DNA of 64,000 bases, taken from positions 110,677,741 through 110,741,740 of the forward strand of contig CM041465.1 of NCBI GenBank assembly GCA_023213395.1. The letters are read 5' to 3'. Position numbers and translations under genes: made by a program. Shown here in pieces: positions 12,223 through 24,800 of the stretch (its first letter is position 1; each line of letters opens with the position of its first letter). A model generated the notes under the pieces. It worked only from the letters and a program-made list of their open reading frames with translations. It made no database searches and was not told the origin of the DNA. This DNA comes from Cycas panzhihuaensis (taxonomy: Eukaryota; Cycadophyta).

Positions 12223-14215
12223 TGGTTCACCAACACCTAGCCTTCTTATTGATATTTATCACTTTTAATAGGTTTCTTGTATTTTTTTCATATGGGAATG
12301 ATTGATTTAAGCTTATTTCATATACATTAGGCCATGCTTTGATGAAATATTATCTTGATTTCATTAATGATGTATGTTGAATGATGATTATTGTGTTACT
12401 ATACTATCACCTACCAATGAATGATAACTATGATATTTAAATTATTTTCTTTCATGATCATTCTAATTTATTTATTCCTTTAAAATATTTTGTTTTATGC
12501 TTTTATCTTAATTTCACCCTTACATTATCTTTTTTAATTAATTTTTGGGCCTATGCTTATTGTTTTTACATCTTTTAGACTACTTTTCTCATTATTTAAA
12601 GTCATTTTTGTTAAAATTCATTAATAAAAAACCATTTTTTGACTTTTTAGTGATACATTTTGACCTCTTAAATCATTATATTTTTAGTCATGCAAAAAAT
12701 GTAATTGATTACATTTTTTAAATAAAGTTGCATTTTTTGTGGCTTGAAAAATGCAATCTATCACATTTGCTATTGTCATGCATATAAAACTCTTCTAGTG
12801 CATTAGCTTTTTTGCATGTTGTCACCCAAATTTGATGGAAACCTACCTCTTTCATGCCCAGAACTTATATAAACCTTATTATGGTCTATCATTTGGAGTG
12901 TATGAGCCTAGAGATCAAGTTTTAGAGAGTTCTTTTGAGATCTTTTAGAGATTTCTACTACTACTTCTCAAAAGACTATTTTTAAAGAAAAATGGTGAAA
13001 TCAAGAGGAGATTTTGAAGCTTTCATTACTACTCTATTGATACTCAGATTTTAGTGATTGGTGCTTTATAAAATTCTTAATTTCTTACAAAGTTTTTAGC
13101 TTCAAACTTCTTTATTCCTAGTAAGATCTTTCTTATTAAGAACTCTTGTAATTTTGTTACTCTTTGGTGACTATTTTTTCTTACAATCTTTTCATTCCTT
13201 TTGTTGATATTTGAAGTGCCTTTACATTCATTTTTTTACCTTAAAAATTTGATTGAAATGTCTACCCTCTATGGGATAAAATGGGAGTATACTATTATGA
13301 AGAATGCTCATCTCTTCACTTGCAAGATAACTACTCTTTTCTATTCTTCCATAGCTATCCAAATCACCAAGAGGCTTCCTCCTATCTTGACTTCTTTGTG
13401 GCTATTGTTAAGCTTGTTGTCCTTGTTTCTTTTTTTATTTGTTGGTTTTAAAGGAAAGATTTATAGTAGTTTGATCATATAAAAGAAACAAAGTCATTAT
13501 AAGGTAGGAGTTTTATAATAAGAAAGGAATTATAGAAAGTTATTGGTATTATTCTTATTTGATTTCACTCTTTTCATTGTTCTCTTACTTTAAAAGAAAA
13601 TCTAAATATATGAATGATATGTGTTTGATTTAATCAAATCATACAAGATTCAAGGATCCCTTTGGTGTCCAATAGACTTTAATTGTGATGAAATCTCTCT
13701 ATTCTTTGGTTTGTTTCTTGTTTGTGGATAATGATTTAGATATGATTCATTGTATGCAATCTCTATGGTTTGAAAATCATTTATTATAGTAGTAGTAAAT
13801 CTTTAAGATCTCTCTTTCATCTTAGAAGCATTCTCCAAAAAAAAAAGAGCATGCAATTGGAATAAAAAAGCTTCACACTAACATTACATATTATTGGACC
13901 TCTTGGTGATTTTCATATATAGTTGCAAGTGGTGTTAGTTACATTTTATGTTAGTTTCTTCTTCATTAAAAAGTATGTGTTGCATCTAAAGAATTACATG
14001 CATGTTTAGTTTTTCTTATTTGTGTATGTGATGGAAAACTAGGTGGATAGATCTTATAGTTTCATTGATTGTTCTTTATTTTATTTCATTAAAAAAAGAA
14101 AAAAGTAACAAAATAAAAATAATATAAAACCTTTCCATCACTTAGCCCTTTGTGTGTGGCCATATTAGATACAACCTAATTAACATAATTGAATGGTTAC
14201 AAGCAACTTGAACCA
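12223..14215 (+). repeat. 3' LTR of element 1 (about 1993 bp)
   Basis: It starts TGGTTCA and ends TGAACCA, a perfect 7-bp terminal inverted repeat. Its sequence is a diverged version of the LTRs of element 2, including the block near 12820 (CACCCAAATTTGATGG) and the short inverted repeats at 12660-12780. A TATA box lies at 12866-12873. Open frames inside, such as 13201-13482, are chance frames. Confidence 0.8.
12866..12873 (+). promoter_or_regulatory. TATA box of the type I LTR promoter
   Basis: TATATAAA lies about 640 bp into the LTR and just after the short inverted repeats, as expected for the U3 promoter. The same position is decayed in the LTRs of element 2. Confidence 0.55.
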
Positions 14216-15061
14216 TAGGTAAATATAAATGTAATAGGAAAACATTTGAAAACTAGTCTCTTTGGTTTTTAGGTTATAGTCATTTTGACTATTATTGCAT
14301 AGAATGCAGTCATCCACATTTCATACTTTACTATATTGGTTCCAACTCCAGTGCATACTATTTTGGGTTGTCTCTGGTTATGAGAGAATCATAAGGACCC
14401 ATCATAATATAATGATAATGGTTCTTATCCTCAAGACATCATGTCTCTAAATCTTAATGAATATTTGGTATTTCTGTTATTCTTGTATTTGCTTCTATCT
14501 GTGTTGAAATTTAGTAGTACACATTGGTTCTATTACCAAATTGAGTTAAGGATAATGATGATGGGTGAGATCAAGTAAAAATAATCCTAGATCCTCTTCT
14601 ATTCCACCCAAAATAGAAGCTAGATTATGTTATGGTCAAGGAAAATGTTAGGAAAAGGAAAGACTCTAAGCTAAAATATGTAAACCTAGATTTGTAATCA
14701 CACCAAGGAAGCAAGTGAAGAGGAAACCATTTACATATTTGACATAGAGGAAAAAGTCAAAAATAAGGATGAAGTAAAATAGTAAGATTTGGGCATAATT
14801 AAGATGCAAGCGAATAAAGAAATTAGTCAAAGGTGTGCAAAAGAAGAGGATCCTATTAAAAAGTACAACTAGTAAACACTAATAAAAATATTCAACAAGA
14901 TTCTTTAAAAGGAGAAAATTTGTGAAAAGAGGAAGCATTAATACAAGAAGAAAATTCCATCGAGTTGGGGTTATATAGTGTAGTAGAATAAGCTTGGAAT
15001 TATCATTTATTGGAAATTCAAACTCTAATCCATAATAATAAATCCTCTTTTCAAACTACTA
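14216..15061 (+). other. Unassigned sequence upstream of an orphan gag
   Basis: No domain is visible. It may be the leader of the gag-bearing fragment that follows, but no LTR end or primer site was found. Confidence 0.3.
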
Positions 15062-16560
15062 ATGGCAACTCCAGGCAGTAGTGTGGGAGGCATAATAGGA
15101 AGTAATGCACAAACTGTAGGAGGATAAATCAAGGTATCTGGTGGAGGAAATCAAGTAAGTACAATCTCGTATATTATTATGTAAAGTTATTCAATGTTCT
15201 TAAGCCTCAAATTTGATGGAATCATAGATCCAGGTGACCATCTGGCATTATTTGAAAACATGATCCAAATCAAAAGGATTGTAGATTAGGGATAAATAAA
15301 AGTCCAAATTTTTTCAACATTGAGAGGATCTGTAATGGCATGGTTTCAATATGTAGCAGCATAACAATTGAACTAAGATCAATTGTAGGAGTAAATTTCG
15401 AATCATTTTCAAAAATTAAGAGATCTAATAGCCATCTTATAGCCTTTGGAGGAAATTTGATAGTATCCTAAGGAGTCTATCAACAATTCTAATGGAAGGA
15501 TATGAGTTATCATGAATAAAATATAGTCAGCAACAATAATTAATCCCATATTGGTAATGAAGTATTTTGTACAAGGATTGATACCCTAACTTAGAGATAA
15601 AGTAATGTTGCATCTAATGAATAATTATAAGTAAGTGAGTGAGTTAACACTAAAATTCTAAAACCAAATGAAATTAGCCTATTCCAATATGGTGACATAA
15701 CCCTCAATATATTTTTTGATAATAAGCATGATAATACAACCCACACAAATGTCACAGATAGGTACTAACCTAGAAATCAAAGCCTTCAAAAAGAAGTGGA
15801 AGTATTGAAGTAGAAATCTACAGTTTCTATCCCCAACAATATGCAACATAATTAGGAGCTAGAGAAACTATGCACAGAGTTGTCATATTTACGGCTTAAA
15901 AAATTAAGGAAAAATATTTGGTATCCCCCCCTTGTAATCAGTAAGGGCATTTAAAAAATGAGCATGTAGGATTGATAGAATAGTGAGATAATTACTGAAG
16001 GAATAATCATAACGCATAGGAATGTTATTTCAGACCCAAGAATAATGAAGGTAAAATTCATAATATCTATTCACAAAAAATGGAATATGGAATCTTAAGG
16101 CAATATAAGAGGAAAACAAGACTAATTTGTTATTTCTTATGCTAGAGATGGGGACATTATAGACTGGAGTGCCTACTAGAAAAGAAAGGAGGAGAATATA
16201 TCTATGAAGAATATGGACCAACAAACCATGAATGGCCAAATTACCCAAAGAACAACAAAGTTTACAGTGCTAATTTGGTGGATGTGGTTTTGGATTAGGA
16301 AAGGTCAACTTATCTATAAATGTGTACCAATAAATCAATAGGACCTCCTCCCCTTCAAGATAATTTTCTAGATCCAATAATGGAGAAGCAATGATTGTAG
16401 GAAGTAGTAAAAATTCTTCAAGATGTTATGGGGGAAGTTCAATAGGAAGATGTTGATTTAATTCAAAGAAATAGAAGGTTGACAAGTAGAATTAAACCAG
16501 TTTTTATTGAGGAGATGGTCTTGTAAATATATAAGGAGACTTATAACCATTATGACAGGT
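15062..16560 (+). pseudogene. Orphan Ty3/gypsy gag with zinc knuckle
   Basis: The frame opens MATPGSSVGGIIGSNAQTVG at 15062. From about 15198 it carries the Retrotrans_gag signature: FDGIIDPGDHLALFENMIQ, then FSTLRGSVMAWF. Near 16127-16180 a Cys/His cluster (RWGHYRLEC) is the zinc knuckle. Stops at Gln-like positions interrupt it. It differs from the gag of element 2, so it comes from another gypsy family. Protease and pol do not follow, because copia sequence begins near 16561. Gag would form the particle; this copy cannot. Confidence 0.75.
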
Positions 16561-16690
16561 TTTGAAATTAACTTCTCAGGACATGATACATGTCACATTC
16601 ACATGTGTGAGATATATAATTAATGGTTTAATAATGACCCTTTATAATTCCTAGATAAACAATTACCTTTAACACCCTCTCTTAATATTT
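16561..16690 (-). repeat. 3' end of a minus-strand copia element: polypurine tract and LTR start
   Basis: On the minus strand the coding region ends near 16690 and is followed by TATTAAGAGAGGG and then TGTTAAAGG, the usual copia layout of polypurine tract and LTR start (about 16672). The other LTR end was not found; a related tract recurs near 37720. Confidence 0.5.
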
Positions 16691-19280
16691 TATCTCTCTT
16701 AATCCTATTTTGTCTCTCAGAAATTAAATTTTTTCTTTCCCTAATGACTTTGTTAATAGATCTATAATTTGTTTTATAGTAGAATAATATTCCATCTTGA
16801 TTTCTTTATGGTGAACCTTTTCTCTTATGAAGTGGTGATGAACTTCTATATGATTGATTCTAGAATGATAAATTAGATTCTTAGTAAATTTAATAGCACT
16901 CTAATTATCATAATATAAAGTTGTTGCTTGGCTCTGAGGTTGATTCAAATCAATCAGGAGTTGTCAGTGCCATACTGCTTCATAAGTTGTCGTTACAACT
17001 ACTTTATATATTCAACTTAAGTTGAGGAGAGTGTAAGGGTAGACCACTTTTTACTGCACCATGAAATTACCATAGGCCCCAAGAAAAAGCAATAGCCACT
17101 GGTGGATTTTCTCTATTCTTTATCACTTGCCCAATTTAAATCACAATATCCTATGAGTTATACTGATCTTTTTCATGAGTAGATTAGTTTTAGATTGATT
17201 TTTCCATATATATATCTTAGTATCCTCCAAGTGACTTTCCAATGTCTTACTCTTCGTTCCTACATGTACCTTGAGATGACTTCAACTAAGTAGGATATGT
17301 TGGGTCTAGTGGATGTGAGATAAATTAGACTACCAATTAGTTGTCTATATAGAGTGACATTGATAGGTTGTTCTTCTTTATCTACTACCAAGTTATAATT
17401 GATTTCCATGGGTGTTGCATATGGATTACAATTTGTCATCTTAAATTTACTTAATAGGTCCTTTATGTACTTACTTTGTGAGGTAGAAATATATTCTTGT
17501 TATTAAATCACTTCTAATCCCAAATAATAGTTAAGAAAACCAAGATCTATCATCTCAAATTTCTTTTTCAATTGCCCTTTTATCTCTATAATTATTTTAT
17601 CATCATTCCCTATCATCTACATAAATAATAATTTTAGTGATTAAACCATCTTTCTTCCTTGTGCATAATCTAGAATCTACGCTACAACATTGGAATCTAT
17701 TATGATACAAATGTTGATCTAGATTGGTATACCATGTATGAGGGGCTTGTTTTAGCCCATATAGAGCCTTTTTTAATTTACATACTAAGTGTTCTTATCT
17801 TTTCTTAATGTGACCCTCAGGTTATGTCATGTACACATCTTCTTCAAGATCACCATTTAGGAATTCCCTCTTTACATCTAACTAGAAGATTTTCCAGTTG
17901 TGTAATGTTGTAAGTGCAATAAGGTAGGCTTTGTATTTTTTGATTTTCCTATTAGCCCCTTCCTTGACCTTATATACCCATTTGTAGTTAACTATGGGTT
18001 TCTCTAGGGGAAGTTCCATTAGGTCCCATATTCAATTTCTAACGATTAAGTCCATCTCAACATCCATAACTACCTTCCACTTTGGTTGATCTTAAGCCTC
18101 TTAAAAGGACCAAGGTTCAGCTTGACTAAATAGAGATTTTGGTGTTTAAATTCTTGTTTTATAATCAAGTATGCCTCCCCCTTCTTGAATTGTCTTGATG
18201 AACTATTTGGGAAATTTCTTTTCCTTTCTTGAGTCTTTTCTTGGTTCTAAGTATTCTGAGTAAGAATCTACTTCCTATGTTGAACTTCCTTCTTTAGCTA
18301 AATCTATGTGAGAAGAGGATGATTCTAGTTGTGGGATCTCTTTTGTAGTAATGTCTAAAGTTTCCTCTGTGGAGACTTCTCTACTTGAGTTATTTATTTC
18401 TTCCTTAATTATTTTGATTTGAGGTTAAGAAATCAAGCTTTTTTCATTAAAAACCATAACTCTGTTAACATATATCTTATTTGTTTTTGGATCAATGTAT
18501 TTATAGGCTTTTGAATTCTTGATATACCCTATCATGATGTGTTCTGTGCTCTTTATATTAATTTTTAATCTTTTTTTATCTGATATGTGTACATAGGCCT
18601 AACCACCAAATACCTTAAGCGAATTGACATCAGGTTTCTTATCTATCCATGCTTCTTGAGGTGTGATATTCTCCAAGGCTTTAGTTGGACTCCTATTTAT
18701 AAGGTAGTAGGCTATATTAACTACTTCTACCTAATATGATTTTGGAACCTGCTTTTCATGAACCATGCTTCAAGCCATCTCCATCAAGGTTCTATTTTTT
18801 CTATCAACAAACCCCAATGGAATGTGGGGTGTAGGATGTGGTTACTTATCTTCATATTCCATTCCACTTGTAATAGGTTAGGGATTCATTAGAAATGTAC
18901 TCCCCTCTTCCATCAGATCTGATGCACTTTATTTTGGTTTTAGACTCTAGTTATACTTTTGCTTAAAACTCCTTGAAGACTTTAGAGACTTCTAATTTAT
19001 TATGCGAGAAGTATACCCAAAATTTTCTAGTAAAGTAATCAATAAAAGTTAAGAAATACTTGCAAACATTTATTGAAAGTAGTTTGAGTGGTCCATAAAG
19101 ATCTATGTGAATTAATTCCAATTTGCTGTGTGTTCTCCATTTACTTTCTTTGAATGGTAGTTTATGATGTTTTCCAAATTGTCATCCTTTGCTGGTAAAA
19201 TTTTTTGAGGAGATCTTAAGGTAGTCCATGTACTATATTATGTTTTTTTATTTTCTTTAATATTTCTATTGGTAGATGCC
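16690..19280 (-). pseudogene. Ty1/copia integrase (C-terminal part), RT and RNase H, decayed
   Basis: Read from 19280 downward. A pre-integrase and integrase segment contains LELIHIDLYGPLKLL near 19100 and EYHTSR near 18660. RT follows over roughly 18400-17500. RNase H ends with the typical copia block (SAIKFTKNLIYHSRINHIEV near 16880) and TIKQIIDLLTKSLGKEK near 16760. The frame is interrupted throughout. At 19280 the integrase reading stops abruptly and resumes at 37136, because element 2 inserted there. Integrase, RT and RNase H act in the copia particle; none can work here. Confidence 0.85.
19276..19280. other. Left target-site duplication of element 2
   Basis: ATGCC here pairs with ATTCC at 37131-37135, one mismatch in five. 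The copia integrase reading is continuous across the two sites, which supports a true insertion. Confidence 0.75.
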
Positions 19281-21675
19281 TATTTTATCAAAACCTGGCC
19301 TCCTTAGTTGTATTTAGATTATGTTGTTAAACTAATGCTTATTTATGGTTTTATCGATGATGTTTATATATGTTGATTCTATTTGATGGATTAGGCCTTA
19401 TTTTATTGAAATGATATGTGATTATTGACTGATGAAATATAATGAATTATGATATGGCTTGTATTCCTATTATTTTATCGATGACATAAACTATAGAAAT
19501 AAGTTTTCTTTATAATTAACTTAACCTCACACTTCTTTCAAAGCTTGTCATTTTTGCTTTGTTTTGTGAGATTTCACCTATGTTTTCATTATTTATCACT
19601 TTTTGGGCCTGGACTTAATGCATTTCATCTCATTCTAGGCTTGTTTATCTTTTGATAAACTCATTTTTGTGATTGAATATTCATTAAATATTTATTTTTA
19701 TCATTTTTTGATCTAATTTTTACTTTATTGAAATCACATTTTTCACCATGTCAAAAATGTGACTGATCGCGTTTTTAGAATAAAATTGCATTTTTTGGTA
19801 GATGAAAAATGTGACCGATCATATTTTTCACTATCATGCAATAAAAAATTAGGCTAGCATGCCAAAATTATACATGTCACCACCCAGATTTGATGGGATT
19901 TAGTTATTTTGATGCCTAGAAGTGTTAAGATAGTCATTCTTAATTGAAAGAGAAAGGATAGAAGAGATTCTTGCTCTAGTGTTGTGAGATTTTATGAATT
20001 TCTTTTGAGAATTCTCAAGGACTACTACTGTGGCTTTGAAGACTTGATTTTATAAAGTCTATTGGGTGAAATCTTGAAGAATTTTTGTTGTTATATCACT
20101 ACTACTTGGTTATTGATGGTTTGAGCCTCTATCTTCTTAGATCTTCATCAATTTTTATTTTAAAATTCTCTTGATTTAATAAGATCTTTCCTATTGGGTT
20201 TTAGACTTGCTTCATCTAATTCTAAAGGTAATTTTGGCTTAAAATTATTTCTTTTTATTAGCTGATTATTGTTGTACTTTAATTTAGACTTTTCTTACTA
20301 AAATATACATTGAAAAGTCTGCCCTTTGTGGGGTTCCTTAAGGATGGACTAGGGTGGGGCATGGTCATCTCTCCCCCATACATCTAGCTACTCCTTCCTA
20401 CTCTCTCATAGTAGCCTATATTTTGGTTGGATTGTCATTCTTATTTGGCATGGTTTGGCTCTAGTTAGGCCTCTTTGGATTATTGATACTTCCTTCTTTA
20501 CTCTTATTTTGAAGGAAAGTGTGTGGGAAAGTTAGTCAAGTGAAAAGAAAACTATCATTATGAGGGACTCTTTGTAATAGGAAAGGAATACTTGTCTTAC
20601 ATCTATCATTGAATGCACTTTTACTTTTAAGTTAGTCCTTGTATATTGAGAATGAAAAGTTGATGGTGTTGTTTAAATAAAGGATCTTTAGTTTTTTAGT
20701 TTTACATTGGGTTCAAGGATTGCTTTTGGATCTCTCACTACTCCAATCATGATAGAACCTTTGGTTGGTCTTGCATGGATGATTATTGTTCAGATTTATG
20801 ACTTGTCCATCATCTGATAGGTCTAAAAATTATTAGGAAAAAATAGTAGTTTCCTTTAAGAATCTCTTATTTTTACATATTATTTCATCACTTTTAAGGG
20901 AATTAGTTGCATGCATCAAAGTTAGAGCATACTAGCTAGTCTTTCATGTAGATTAATCTCTTTTGAAAAGAAGTTTACATAAAGATTGTGTGGTTATTTT
21001 TATATTTTGAATGGTATCATCTCTCTTAAAGTAAAGTGTGCATGTAGCAAAGTTATCTCATAGTTGCATGTGCATATTTTATTTTTGAAAAAAAAAAAAA
21101 AGAAGACTTGGATGTATAGTTTCTAGTTTATTTACTTTTTAATTTCATAAAAATAAAATAAAATAAAAAGAAGATTAATGTGAGCTTGATCTTGTGGTTT
21201 CTTTGATTGTATTATCTTACTCTCTTGGTTTTGCATCCTTGCAATCACATCAACACCTAGAAACCTTAATAAGACCAACTATTATTTCTATTAGCTTACC
21301 TTCTCCCATATCTTAGTAAAACTCAAAAAGTTGAACTGATTATAAGAGAGGAGTCCCTAGGAAGGACATTAAAGATATTGTAAGTGTAGCTCCAAACTTA
21401 TAACTCCTTCATCAAGACATGTAGGTTGGTGGATTCTATCACCCCACTTTACATCCATACCTTTCATTGTACCCACTCTTACTAAGGTAGATGATACTAC
21501 TAGATGAAGACTCCTTCTTAGGAGTTGGGAAAATATGGTTATTACATATTTTTTCGAGCTTTGTATTAGATCTTCCTTAAGCCCCAGACTATTTTTCTAG
21601 AAATCTTACTAAGGATCTAACCTAAGACCCCCCTAGAACACCATCATCTATCTGGGGACAAACCTTGAACCACCA
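19281..21675 (+). repeat. 5' LTR of element 2
   Basis: It aligns end to end with 34735-37130. The left terminus reads TATTTTATCAAAACCTGG, against TGTTTTACTAAAACTTGG in the partner, so the terminal TG has become TA. The right terminus is ACCTTGAACCACCA. Short inverted words (TCACATTTTTCACCATG with CAAAAATGTGA) lie at about 19735-19850. I could not name a primer binding site; TGGAAACC at 21682 is a weak candidate. Confidence 0.9.
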
Positions 21676-21815
21676 TCTTTCTGGAAACCATACTAGGAAG
21701 TCACTATTTATCTTTAAGTAAAGTCATGGAAACTATAACACCTATACTTAGGCCCTCATTGAGACTTCAAGGCCTTCCACCTGATTAAAAAATATGCCCA
21801 TTATACTTTGGTTAA

Positions 21816-24800
21816 GATGTTTCATCATCATACATCAAATCCTCAGAGTTTCAAGCACATGATACATATATTTATCCTCATAAAGATTCAACATAACTAT
21901 ATAACATACTGGTGGAGTAGAGATATCTAGATTCTTTACAGTATCTTGGTGAATCTTCTTTTGCAGATCCTAGTTTCCCATTGGAAGAACCACCTACTAC
22001 TCAATTATATCCATCTTTTCTTGAGTTGATTCTTACTAGGATCCCTACCCCACTACACATGCTTAGTTATCATGATCCATTTCACCTAGAGACCTATACC
22101 ATGTCATATTTACAGTAACATGTCCATATTAATCCCTTGGATGAAGATTATGAGTCGATTGAGGTAGATTGTCCACCTTAAACCATGCAGTCTCCTCACC
22201 CTTCTCATCCTCCTTCACCAAGACCTATTTCATGACCTCATTCTCCACTTGTGGAGAGATTTACTGATCACATATCAACTCATTCTTAACCTCGTCAATC
22301 TTCTCCTAAGCAGTAGGTGCAGGTTCAATCTTCTCATTCTATATCCCTTACTCATAGAGGTGATACTACCATAGTTGCTTATGGCATTCCTAGCTCTATC
22401 CATATACTCGCTTCTAGTCAAGTGGTTATGGCCTCACCTAGTTTATGACCTGTTTGGTCTTATTCTACTAGGATTACCTCATTACATCATGTTTCTTCTA
22501 CTAATTAAATACCCCTTCATGTATCACATACTATTGGATCTCATGATGTTAGGCCTTATCTATTATCACCTAAGGTGTCTAATATAATTTTCTCATCACA
22601 GCATATTTCCCATACTCAATTACCATATCTATATGCTTTGGTAGGGAAATTGCAATTGTTGGGGACTTCTAAGCCCATTTCTTCTTTTCATATTTCTAGG
22701 CCTAGCCCATAACCTAACCCCTTCTATACCTTTAATTCAAGTTTCCCACATAACCTCATACCTCAAACAAATTATGTGGTTAACCTTGTAGCATGGTTTG
22801 TTCCTTCTTCTACTCTTCCACTTCATGATATTCCACAACAACAACCACAATCATAATAACCTATGCATTCATTTATTCCTCATCCATCATCCTTACCTAA
22901 ACATCCTACTACATTAAGGGCGAGGAGACCCTTCATAGACTATATGAAGTCTCACTTCCCATGTGAGGTTTTGTTGTCACCTATGCCCCTATTTCTTCCT
23001 AAATTACCTAAATTTTTTTGTGACTCAACTGAAGACCCTGCCTCCCATATATAGACATTTTGTACTTGCATGGATTTTATGACATATAATTATGTCATGA
23101 TGTGTCTATTTTAGAAATCACTTCAAGGCAATTCTTTAAAGTGGTTTCATCATCTCTATTCAACTTTAATTCTCTCGTTTCAACAACTCGTTGACTCCTT
23201 TATCAACTATTTTGATATAGCGAGACCATTTGAGTTAGGCATTAAATCCTTGTTGGTAATTAAACGAAATAGTGATGAAACTTTAAGAGATTTTATTAGG
23301 AGATTTCAGGATCAAGTTCATGCTTACCATTTATATCTTAATCCTGGTTTGTTATTTGATCTATTTACCAATATATTGAGGTCCCACATACATTTAAAAT
23401 TTCTAAAACATGGTCCTCAAATATATAAGGAAGCAATTGACCACTATTTATATTTAGAGACATTTTAAATACAAGCAGGTATTAAGAAGGTTGGAAGACC
23501 TACGCCTTCTAAAGATCTAGTTCATCCTACGAAGGCTAGCCCTCCTGAGCCTATATACTATCATCTTACTTCTTTGATTATATCACTTAAGCATGCAATC
23601 AACACTAATCTATATGTTGATGGTCCATCTCATAGTCAATCCTCACAAGAGACCAAAATAATTGATTTAACTAAGGGGAGAAAGAAGAAAGTTCCTTCCC
23701 CACGTCCTCCTACATCTAGAAAGATAAAATGATTCTCTTATCATTAAATTGATGCACATGATAGGAGTGAGTGCCAAACTATTTAGAATATAGTCCATAA
23801 CATAAATACTCAAGTAAACTATTCTTCCAAGTCATCATAAGACCAAATGATCTAAAAGGATCCATTGCTTCAACATAGCGAGAAAACCAATAAAGAAGAT
23901 AAAGGCAAATGGAAGTAGATACAAGATGATGAAGACCAGCCTTCAAGCTCTAATTTGTTGAAGAAGACTACCACTCCCACCAACATTCCTACAAGAAGAA
24001 ATACCAATTAACCCTGCCCACCTCCTAAAGGTGGGGATACTAAGAGAACCATAAAAATGGTGGAGACTTCAAAGAGTGTAGGTCTGTCTAAATCATCTAA
24101 TGATTTGATGATGAGGAATCTTGACTCTTTACCTCTAGTACCCCCCCATCCCATCAAGTTTAGGTCCATTCCTTCTTGTTGAAAGGATGGATCTTTCACT
24201 TTAGTAGAATAATTAAAGACTATTCCTCTGGGTATATCAGTTATTAATTTACTCAAGTGTTGCCTTGAGCAATATCAAGTTTTATTTGATGCATTGGGAG
24301 TCCCTACAGAAGCTTCTACACTTGCTTCTACCTTTTCCTTTGACCTTACTACCTTGCCCACTCATTTTGCCCACTTATCGAATGAGATTCCCCCATTTTA
24401 CATTGAGATCATCAAGGATGATATTAATATCAAGGGGGTTATCATTGATGAAGGATCATATGTCAATGTAATCCCCCTTTGTCCTGTCAAGGATTTGGAG
24501 ATTTCTATCTTTGATTCATGTGAATAGATCTGCCAAGGGTATAACAAGAATTAAAAGGTGTCCTTATGTCAAGTCACTCTTTCACTCATGTTGGAAGATA
24601 AGACAGTGCTTACCGACCTTACTATCATCAACTTGGATTTAGAATATAATATCCTTTTGGGTAGACCATGGATTACCCAAATGCCAATAGTTTATTCATC
24701 CCTTTTTGGTGAACTTAGGTTCATCCATGAGGAAGAACATAAGATCATCAAACAAAAGGCTAAACCTATTAAATAATCAGTTCCTCTTATTATCACTTGG

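Larger units (their letters stand above)
3663..14215 (+). mobile_element. Type I Tat-like Ty3/gypsy element 1 (5' truncated in this window)
   Basis: The order is protease-RT linker, RT, RNase H, integrase, second RNase H, antisense PMD frame, tandem-repeat 3' UTR, polypurine tract and 3' LTR. It is a diverged relative of element 2 (19281-37130), collinear across pol and the 3' part. Its 5' half is missing because a type II element abuts it at 3662/3663. Stops and indels are frequent, so it is old. Confidence 0.88.

Noticed and set aside
21676-21700. Primer binding site of element 2
   Set aside because: TGGAAACC seven bases after the LTR does not match a tRNA end I can name with confidence.
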